This document shows, in pieces, positions 7,945 to 12,857 of a stretch of DNA of 54,235 nucleotides (its first letter is position 1; every line of letters begins with the position of its first letter). Source of the stretch: a virus. The stretch spans positions 1-54,235 of IMG/VR virus record IMGVR_UViG_3300044647_001141; one strand, written 5' to 3'. The notes beneath the pieces were generated by a model. It saw nothing but the letters and a program-made list of their open reading frames with translations. It had not been told where the DNA came from and searched no databases. A program made the position numbers and the translations under genes.

Positions 7945-8161
7945 ATGTTTCGTTGTAGTGTACTGCTGCGTCTTTTATTTCTGATTCACCTTTAGCATAT
8001 TCATATCCATTCCATTTGCCCGCATGAAAGGCATCTTCAATCTGCTCCTTCTCCATTGCTTTTGCTTTATGATATTCAGCTATGGGCAATTTCTTAAAAT
8101 ATCCGTGTTCAACCAATATATCTAAAAGCCATTCTACTGCAGTCTGCTTGTTATTCTCCAT
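7919..8161 (-). CDS. Small hypothetical protein, paralogue of the next upstream gene
   Basis: An 80-residue protein in an A+T-rich run of tiny genes. It shares a layout with the gene at 8151-8360: 'QTAVEWL' near the N-terminus, then 'AKAMEKEQIEDAF' (versus 'AKIIEKEQIAHAY') and a C-terminal 'YNETYG' (versus 'YKETYG'). Small proteins with this TAVEWL...EKEQI...YYxETY pattern are frequent in Bacteroidota phages and prophages, but I know of no assigned function. The start codon overlaps the upstream gene's end by 11 bases. Confidence 0.7.
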   Translation of the reverse strand: MENNKQTAVEWLLDILVEHGYFKKLPIAEYHKAKAMEKEQIEDAFHAGKWNGYEYAKGESEIKDAAVHYNETYGNEQRGK

Positions 8162-8360
8162 ATGTTTCTTTATAGTATTGTTCTGGTCTAAATTCTTTAT
8201 CTGTCATATCGTAACTTCCCTGTGTGTAAGCATGCGCAATCTGCTCCTTCTCAATAATTTTAGCAAAATCAAACCATGCGTTAATGCTTCCCACTAATTC
8301 TTCCGATGATGCGGTTGAAAGTTTTTGGTATAACCACCCTACTGCCGTTTGTTGTGCCAT
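8151..8360 (-). CDS. Small hypothetical protein, paralogue of the 7919-8161 gene
   Basis: A 69-residue protein. I start it at the ATG at 8358-8360 (MAQQTAVGWLYQKL), not 30 bases upstream, because this matches the paralogue and the shared 'MAQQT/MAQKT' beginnings of the next two genes upstream. Its leader is pure A+T, as at its neighbours. It has 'TAVGWL', 'AKIIEKEQIAHAY' and 'YYKETYGE' in the same order as its downstream copy, so the two arose by tandem duplication. The function is unknown. Confidence 0.7.
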   Translation of the reverse strand: MAQQTAVGWLYQKLSTASSEELVGSINAWFDFAKIIEKEQIAHAYTQGSYDMTDKEFRPEQYYKETYGE

Positions 8361-8390
8361 GTGTTTTATTTTATATATTTTATGTGCCAT

Positions 8391-8594
8391 TTAATTATAG
8401 GAACGAAACCAACTGCGTTTTGAATTAGCCATAAATTTAGTTTGGCACTTTACGCATTCGAATTGCCCTACCTCTCTACCATCAACCATGTCAATAAATT
8501 TACATTCTTCAATCGTTCTAATATGGTGAAAAATGGCACATAACAAGGTATTTATAAAAGAATGGCTTTTGTGCTTAATTGTCTGTTGTGCCAT
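8391..8594 (-). CDS. Small Cys-containing hypothetical protein
   Basis: A 67-residue basic protein starting MAQQT. The C-terminal half has an ECVKCQTKF knuckle preceded by EECKF, which could be half of a zinc site. The N-terminal half, with SFINTLLCAIFHHIRTIEE, is hydrophobic and helical but probably too short and charged to span a membrane. It belongs to the A+T-rich minus-strand cassette. Family and function are not recognised. Confidence 0.5.
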   Translation of the reverse strand: MAQQTIKHKSHSFINTLLCAIFHHIRTIEECKFIDMVDGREVGQFECVKCQTKFMANSKRSWFRSYN

Positions 8595-8597
8595 AAT

Positions 8598-8996
8598 TTA
8601 CTTTTTGAATAGTGTTTTAAAGTATTGTTTGATTGCCCACCATATAAGCATTCTAATTGCTTTTCTTTGATTGTGATATGGTAATTGAAAAAAATCTGGG
8701 AATACATTAATTAACACCTTACGAGTATTTGCATAGTAGTAAGTAGATTCTATTTTTTCATTGATAGGTGGATTGTTCCGCACGGAAAATGTAAATTCTG
8801 GATTTGAGCTAATTGAAAACTTACCATTATTTACAGGTATATTGATACGCATTGTGGAAACTAAATCTTGATTTGCAGTAACTGTAAACTTACCACCGAA
8901 TTTGTAAGTAGATTCCTTTTCCATTTGATTTGCACTAACTGAAAAATCACCGAAACTGTAAGTAGATTCTTCTTTTATTGGCGTTTTCTGTGCCAT
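8598..8996 (-). CDS. Hypothetical protein with internal beta-strand repeats
   Basis: A 132-residue protein starting MAQKT, with the leader AAACCAAATAAC. The N-terminal 80 residues repeat a short unit several times: ESTYSFGDFSVSANQ, ESTYKFGGKFTVTANQ, then NGKFSISSNPEFTF and IESTYYY. The C-terminal 45 residues are different: basic, aromatic and helical (FFQLPYHNQRKAIRMLIWWAIKQYFKTLF), perhaps membrane-associated. This combination suggests a short repeat region fused to an amphipathic or membrane anchor. No family is recognised. Confidence 0.5.
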   Translation of the reverse strand: MAQKTPIKEESTYSFGDFSVSANQMEKESTYKFGGKFTVTANQDLVSTMRINIPVNNGKFSISSNPEFTFSVRNNPPINEKIESTYYYANTRKVLINVFPDFFQLPYHNQRKAIRMLIWWAIKQYFKTLFKK

Positions 8997-9006
8997 GTTA
9001 TTTGGT

Positions 9007-9270
9007 TTATAGTTTTTCTATTTCTTGTTTAACTTCTCGCCAATATTTATCAGCTTCTTCTCGTTGTTCTTCGTAATAATACTCATGAGTTCCACCGCAA
9101 TCATCCCAATCAACATTGGATGGATTACGAGGTTCTGAGTTTATTATCTTATCCACTACTAACAATGCAATTTTTTTACTTGCTAAAATATCAAGATTGC
9201 CACACTCAACAGATGGGATAATATTATAAATCAATGTTACAATTTGTACAGCTTCTTCTTTCGGTGTCAT
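9007..9270 (-). CDS. Small hypothetical protein, tandem paralogue
   Basis: An 87-residue protein starting with ATG at 9268-9270 (MTPKEEAVQIV), inside an ATGA overlap with the preceding gene's stop. It shares its first residues (MTPKE) and last residues (VKQEIEKL) with the gene directly upstream, so the two are tandem duplicates whose middles have diverged. The C-terminal third is very acidic (EYYYEEQREEADKYW). The MTPKEKA...A...V..I pattern is common in short Bacteroidota phage proteins of unknown function. Confidence 0.65.
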   Translation of the reverse strand: MTPKEEAVQIVTLIYNIIPSVECGNLDILASKKIALLVVDKIINSEPRNPSNVDWDDCGGTHEYYYEEQREEADKYWREVKQEIEKL

Positions 9271-9509
9271 AGTTTTTCTATTTCTTGTTTTACTTGAAAC
9301 CAATAATCCATAGTCGAACAAACATCTGTATTGAGAGGTTTACTGTGTGGGTTTGATGCTATTATGTAATTAACAGCTGTCATTGCGCAAGCTTTAGCGT
9401 ACTGGTTCCTGTGAACGGGTTCACTCTCCCCAGTTTGCGTATTAATTATCGTATAAGTCGAAAACCCCATAGCGTGATATAGTTCGTAAGCCTGTTCTTT
9501 CGGTGTCAT
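9267..9509 (-). CDS. Small hypothetical protein, tandem paralogue
   Basis: An 80-residue protein (MTPKEQAYELYHAMGF). The sequence KACAMTAVNYIIASNP matches KKIALLVVDKIINSEP of the downstream copy, and both end in VKQEIEKL. Both code for a small helical protein with a polar middle. The leader AACTAAATAAC resembles those of neighbouring genes. The stop overlaps the next start as ATGA. No function is recognised. The duplication is recent enough that the ends remain nearly identical at DNA level. Confidence 0.65.
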   Translation of the reverse strand: MTPKEQAYELYHAMGFSTYTIINTQTGESEPVHRNQYAKACAMTAVNYIIASNPHSKPLNTDVCSTMDYWFQVKQEIEKL

Positions 9510-9510
9510 G

Positions 9511-9786
9511 TTATTTAGTTATGAATAATTCATACACGCTATTCTTTGTCCTAAACTTCACATGCGCTTCACTCTGCTCGATGATTTGCGTGACGGTTGT
9601 GGTCAGCCATCTGTACCCTGCGCTGAATGGGCCAAGGATGCACGACCTGCCCACTGCGATACTATCATGGATAGTATTAGCCGAGTCATCCTCGTTCCAC
9701 TCTACCCATCCAACCTTGTCCGATTGCTTGGTCAAGCCGTCACTTTCTCTAACCAGTTTGTATGTCGTGCTTGCGGGATTATCCAT
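9511..9786 (-). CDS. Small hypothetical protein
   Basis: A 91-residue protein with alternating polar and hydrophobic stretches that fit a small beta-rich fold (WVEWNEDDSANTIHDS, CILGPFSAGYRWLTTTVTQI, HVKFRTKNSVYELFI). The 3' end lies one base from the next gene and the start overlaps the upstream tiny membrane-protein gene by 8 bases. No known family is recognised. Codon use is more G+C-rich than in the genes that follow. Confidence 0.55.
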   Translation of the reverse strand: MDNPASTTYKLVRESDGLTKQSDKVGWVEWNEDDSANTIHDSIAVGRSCILGPFSAGYRWLTTTVTQIIEQSEAHVKFRTKNSVYELFITK

Positions 9787-9946
9787 TGTATGTTTTATGA
9801 GTTTTATACACCAGGATCCATAAAATCAAAACGAGCGTAAATAGCGTGGACACGGGAAAGTAAAATGCGCCAGCAACGAGAATCGCTGTCAGGCTTAACG
9901 TTATGAGCAAAAGTGCGGAGGCATAAAGAGCCGATTTGGTATTCAT
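9779..9946 (-). CDS. 55-residue protein with two predicted membrane segments
   Basis: A short gene of 56 codons including the stop. It starts with ATG at 9944-9946 after the leader AAACCAAAAAACAAAATAAC and stops with TAA at 9779-9781. It has two hydrophobic segments: residues about 6-30 (YASALLLITLSLTAILVAGA) and about 33-47 (STLFTLVLILWILVY), separated by a Pro, with a basic C-terminus. The topology suits a tiny inner-membrane protein such as a superinfection-exclusion or toxin-like factor, but no family is recognised. The strong leader and the overlap with the next gene support it. Confidence 0.6.
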   Translation of the reverse strand: MNTKSALYASALLLITLSLTAILVAGAFYFPVSTLFTLVLILWILVYKTHKTYNG

Positions 9947-10008
9947 GTTATTTTGTTTTTTGGTTTAACTGAAATGTAATCTGATGGCATCCGGGAATGA
10001 CCAAGAGA

Positions 10009-11706
10009 TCATAAATTCTTTTGAGTATTCTCGTATTCTTCAATAGTCTTGAAGATGGCATATGGAATCTGAGGTACTACTGCATTCCCGTATGCCTTGA
10101 TGGATTCGTTTCGCCACTTTGACCAAGCGGAAACTGTCCTCCTCTCGACTTCCATAGCAACCAGTGCAATTTCATGTGACAAGTACGGCATAGTGTCTGC
10201 AAATTGTTCCTTGAATTGTTTTTCCAATTCTCGTCCTTGTGGTGTATTTGCAAATGTTCCGTACTCCCGCAGTTTTCGCAGTAGTGCCTCCGATGTTTCC
10301 TCGCTAAATGCAGATGTCCCTTTCTCGTCTGTATTGGAGGGCGAACATAACTGCAAGACTTTGAGCAGTATTGTCGGCTCATGTATCTTGTATAATCCTC
10401 CCAGATATTCCCGAATTTCCTCCGATTGAAGGATATCCCACACTTCCTGCAATTCTTGATCGGTGTATCTTTCAGTGATTGTGGCATATATTTCCGGCTT
10501 TATATGTCTAACCATCCAGTCGGAAACCCCATCATACTTTCCACAAATTGGGGATTGAGTTGGGAACTCTTCCCAGTCTGGGCGAATGCATCCGGAAGTG
10601 AATTTGTTTCCGTTCTGCCCGATGCTTCCAATGCCTCCGAAGATCTCGCCCCCTTGTAATCTCTCGTTGCCGGTGTCGGCAGCATCCCCATTGCCATTGC
10701 TCTGCTCAATGTCACCGAATGCATTGAACCTTCCTTGACTTGACTGCTCTTCATCTTCGCAGTCGCATTCGTTGAATCCATTGCGGTCGGAGTCGGCAGC
10801 ATTTGTAACCTTGCCATTTGCTTCAATGGCATTTGTAAATTCACCCCCTTCTCTGCCCATTTCTCCTTGTCTATCTCCCATTTTTCGGGTGTCCTGGCTG
10901 AGTTCCAATCGAAGGCGTTCGGGGTCGGGAGCAATCCCATTGTTGCATAATCGTTCAGACCAAATGTCCATCCTTGTGATATTTTCCGTTTCGTTCTGCC
11001 ATCCTCCATTTTGCTGCCATACTTCTCGTCCCTTGTTTGTGGTGTCGGCAGCATCCCCATACTTGCCATCCGACCTATGTTGAGAGAATGACTGCTCTTC
11101 CCATCCGTTGTCTTCCGTCTTCCGTTCTCGTTCATCTCGCAATCCGATTCCGGTTCCTGGGTTGTTGGTGTGGGCAACAAACCAAACTCTGTCTCTGCGG
11201 TGGACAGAGCCGACACCTGCAGCTGGAAGTACATACGATTGTACTTCGTACCCTTCAGCTTCCAGGTCAGCTTGCACCTCGTGGAATACCAGTCCTCCCG
11301 ACCAATTAATAAGGCCGAAAACGTTCTCTCCCACGACCCATGTTGGCTGAACTTCCCGAATGACTCTAAGCATTTCCGGCCAGAGATGTCGAGAGTCTTC
11401 CTTGCCGAGTCTTTTTCCGGCTGCGGAGTAGGGTTGGCAGGGAAATCCACCGGTGAGAATAATGTCATCTGTTCTCCAATTGTCCCCAAATCTTTTTGAG
11501 AGTTCATAGTTTAATTTTTCGTAGGTGAGTGTATGTATGTCATCATGGTGGTACGCATCAGGCCAATGATACTGCAAGACATTATTTCCAAATGGATTTA
11601 TTTCGCACGAGGCAATGTTTGTCCAACCCATCCATTCGGATGCCAGATCAAACCCTCCGATTCCACTAAATAGACTTATGTGAAGCATCTTCTTTACTTT
11701 TTTCAA
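10009..11706 (-). CDS. C5 cytosine-specific DNA methyltransferase with two nested reading frames
   Basis: A 565-residue protein that would transfer methyl from S-adenosylmethionine to cytosine C5. Motif I is FSGIGGF (13-19), motif IV GGFPCQPYS (86-94, nucleophile C90), motif VI GENV (126-129), motif VIII HRRDRVW (169-175) and motif X GNAVVPQ (540-546). The 364 residues between motifs VIII and X are far longer than usual, polar and Asn/Gly/Glu-rich with repeated DAADT-type segments. Residues about 67-402 and 407-543 are also read in a second frame as the LPTP-repeat and HNH proteins. The frame has to be continuous because motif X lies after both. An ATG at 11688 is an alternative start. The product may shield phage DNA from restriction. 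Confidence 0.85.
   Translation of the reverse strand: MKKVKKMLHISLFSGIGGFDLASEWMGWTNIASCEINPFGNNVLQYHWPDAYHHDDIHTLTYEKLNYELSKRFGDNWRTDDIILTGGFPCQPYSAAGKRLGKEDSRHLWPEMLRVIREVQPTWVVGENVFGLINWSGGLVFHEVQADLEAEGYEVQSYVLPAAGVGSVHRRDRVWFVAHTNNPGTGIGLRDERERKTEDNGWEEQSFSQHRSDGKYGDAADTTNKGREVWQQNGGWQNETENITRMDIWSERLCNNGIAPDPERLRLELSQDTRKMGDRQGEMGREGGEFTNAIEANGKVTNAADSDRNGFNECDCEDEEQSSQGRFNAFGDIEQSNGNGDAADTGNERLQGGEIFGGIGSIGQNGNKFTSGCIRPDWEEFPTQSPICGKYDGVSDWMVRHIKPEIYATITERYTDQELQEVWDILQSEEIREYLGGLYKIHEPTILLKVLQLCSPSNTDEKGTSAFSEETSEALLRKLREYGTFANTPQGRELEKQFKEQFADTMPYLSHEIALVAMEVERRTVSAWSKWRNESIKAYGNAVVPQIPYAIFKTIEEYENTQKNL
10077..10487 (-). CDS. HNH endonuclease nested in the methyltransferase gene
   Basis: A 136-residue HNH nuclease in the same frame as the LPTP protein and offset from the methyltransferase. 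Zinc-type pairs are C13/C16, C41/C45, C70/C73 and C100/C103. The catalytic core is 'LQIHHKDENWKNN' (H82, H83, N87, N90) followed by 'NLQTLCRTCHMKLHW' (H104, H108), the standard HNH layout. Such proteins cut DNA as homing enzymes, restriction enzymes or packaging partners. The ATG at 10485-10487 follows the LPTP stop by 12 bases. The C-terminus ends inside the codons for methyltransferase motif X. A match this specific cannot be explained as a shadow frame. Confidence 0.8.
   Translation of the reverse strand: MPQSLKDTPIKNCRKCGISFNRRKFGNIWEDYTRYMSRQYCSKSCSYVRPPIQTRKGHLHLARKHRRHYCENCGSTEHLQIHHKDENWKNNSRNNLQTLCRTCHMKLHWLLWKSRGGQFPLGQSGETNPSRHTGMQ
10500..11507 (-). CDS. LPTP-repeat phage protein overprinted on the methyltransferase gene
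   Basis: A 335-residue protein in another frame of the same strand as the methyltransferase. It starts at ATG 11505-11507 after an A+T-rich leader. The N-terminal part has 'LDISGRKCLESFGKF', 'WERTFSALL', 'LTWKLKGT' and 'MYFQLQVS'. Five LPTP motifs follow at residues 111, 153, 193, 237 and 276, 39-44 residues apart. The end is 'QLNPQFVESMMGFPTGW'. I recognise this architecture from many phage and prophage proteins of unknown role ('SGRKC...LTWK...LLPTP...LNPxFVExMMGFPxGW'), so the frame is very unlikely to be accidental. Its stop lies 12 bases before the nested HNH gene. Confidence 0.7.
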   Translation of the reverse strand: MNSQKDLGTIGEQMTLFSPVDFPANPTPQPEKDSARKTLDISGRKCLESFGKFSQHGSWERTFSALLIGREDWYSTRCKLTWKLKGTKYNRMYFQLQVSALSTAETEFGLLPTPTTQEPESDCEMNENGRRKTTDGKSSHSLNIGRMASMGMLPTPQTRDEKYGSKMEDGRTKRKISQGWTFGLNDYATMGLLPTPNAFDWNSARTPEKWEIDKEKWAEKGVNLQMPLKQMARLQMLPTPTAMDSTNATAKMKSSQVKEGSMHSVTLSRAMAMGMLPTPATRDYKGARSSEALEASGRTETNSLPDAFAQTGKSSQLNPQFVESMMGFPTGWLDI

Positions 11707-12034
11707 CTGTTATGTCATCGCCGGCAATGATGCAATCGATGATCGTCTCGACTACCTCTCGCTCTTTCGGACTCAGCTTGGCGATCTTCTCCTGTATCGC
11801 CAGTGTGGTGAAGACATCCGACTCCCATTCTGCCCGTATGCCGTCTCGTATCACCTGGGGGAAAAGGGGGTATGTAATGATGTCGCCATAAATCCATTCC
11901 AATTTTGCGCAGTACTGCTTCATCAACCTTGCGCCAATGGTTCCCGGGTTCTCTCGTTGGAAAGAACCAAAATGCTCATACGCCTGTCTGACGGAATGGA
12001 TGGCGTTTACCAGATCTGATGCTCCTGATTTCAC
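11666..12034 (-). CDS. Hypothetical helical protein upstream of the methyltransferase
   Basis: A 122-residue protein starting at GTG 12032-12034, overlapping the previous stop (ATGTGA), and running 41 bases into the methyltransferase start. It is helical with a Trp/Tyr-rich centre (YCAKLEWIYGDIITYPLF, DGIRAEWESDVFTTLAI) and an acidic end (KSKEDASHKSI). No catalytic motif or domain is recognised. Tight overlaps on both sides indicate co-translation with the replication protein and the methyltransferase. Confidence 0.6.
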   Translation of the reverse strand: MKSGASDLVNAIHSVRQAYEHFGSFQRENPGTIGARLMKQYCAKLEWIYGDIITYPLFPQVIRDGIRAEWESDVFTTLAIQEKIAKLSPKEREVVETIIDCIIAGDDITVEKSKEDASHKSI

Positions 12035-12714
12035 ATTACGAATTTTCGTTCTTCAATTTTTGGCACAACCTTGAGGCTGCCCGGTCGGGTTCCCTGGCGG
12101 ATGTTCGGGAACCAATACCCCTTTGCATACGCCTTCCAGTCCATGATCTTTCTGCCGTTCTTGTCCACCCATCCGATGGCGGAATTCTTGTTGTAGAATA
12201 GTTCCGCCTGCTTGAGATCCTTGCCGTTTTCAAGGAAGTATGCCTTTACTTCTTCTTCCTCAGGCGCTAAAAAATTGTCTTTGCCTGTGTGTGTGTGTTC
12301 TGTATTTGTATTATGTATTACTGTATTAGTGTATTCTGTATTTGAAATGGAGGTTTTCCGCTGCGGATTATCCGTTGCGGATTTACCGCTGCGGATTATC
12401 CGTTGCGGAAAATCGCTATCGGTTAAGGGGGTAGGGTAGGCCCTAATGGAATATTCGAAAGTTCCGGCTGCGGTTTTATGGCAAATACATTCAGCGTAAC
12501 CCTTCTTTTCAAGTTCACTAAAGGCGGATGTAACGGCGGAATACCCGTCTTTGCAGTAGGACGTTAAGTCCTTTTTCCGGATGACGGTATGATCTTGGAG
12601 TAGAAGCATAATCTGAAGCAAGGACTTGGCCTTTAGGCTGATCCTGTTGTCAAAGGCGATATTCTTCAGAATGGTGATGTCCATCTTGGGACTTCTTTGG
12701 TCGCTTCCAAGCAT
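12031..12714 (-). CDS. Winged-helix replication initiator-like protein (phage O/DnaD-like)
   Basis: A protein of 227 residues from the ATG at 12712-12714; an ATG at 12684 (MDITIL) is also possible, while the longest open frame runs back through the promoter and is unlikely. Residues about 12-80 form a helix-turn-helix (ILKNIAFDNRISLKAKSLLQ, VIRKKDLTSYCKDGYSAVTS, ELEKKGYAEC) followed by a beta wing (GTFEYSIRAY). A Ser/Thr/Asn-rich linker of about 70 residues leads to a C-terminal 'AELFYNKNSAIGWVDKNG' and 'DWKAYAKGYW' region, the ending often seen in Bacteroidota replication proteins. It probably binds the origin and loads the helicase encoded at 52219. It is transcribed divergently from the portal. 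Confidence 0.65.
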   Translation of the reverse strand: MLGSDQRSPKMDITILKNIAFDNRISLKAKSLLQIMLLLQDHTVIRKKDLTSYCKDGYSAVTSAFSELEKKGYAECICHKTAAGTFEYSIRAYPTPLTDSDFPQRIIRSGKSATDNPQRKTSISNTEYTNTVIHNTNTEHTHTGKDNFLAPEEEEVKAYFLENGKDLKQAELFYNKNSAIGWVDKNGRKIMDWKAYAKGYWFPNIRQGTRPGSLKVVPKIEERKFVM

Positions 12715-12816
12715 TGGAAATAAAAACCCCGTTAGGACTTCAGGGCCGACACCCATCCGCCCAAACGGGGCCAAAATCAGTTCAGATACCGTGTCGGCGG
12801 TTCTACAACACAAACA

Positions 12817-12839
12817 TACGTATAAAAAGCGTAAATTTG
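12817..12839 (+). promoter_or_regulatory. Promoter of the portal operon with inverted-repeat operator
   Basis: TAAATTTG at 12832-12839 matches the Bacteroidota -7 box. Directly upstream TACGT-N7-GCGTA (12817-12833) is an imperfect copy of the inverted repeat at four other promoters. The portal GTG start is 18 bases downstream. The region also separates the divergent replication and portal genes, so one regulator could act on both. Confidence 0.5.
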
Positions 12840-12857
12840 ACAAAATTTAATTTTGCC

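Noticed and set aside
9947-10008. 15-codon frame between the methyltransferase and the small membrane gene
   Set aside because: It is too short and lacks protein-like features. I treat the interval as leader sequence.
12714-12857. N-terminal extension of the portal open frame
   Set aside because: It runs through the promoter and the divergent start region. The GTG at 12858 follows the promoter box.
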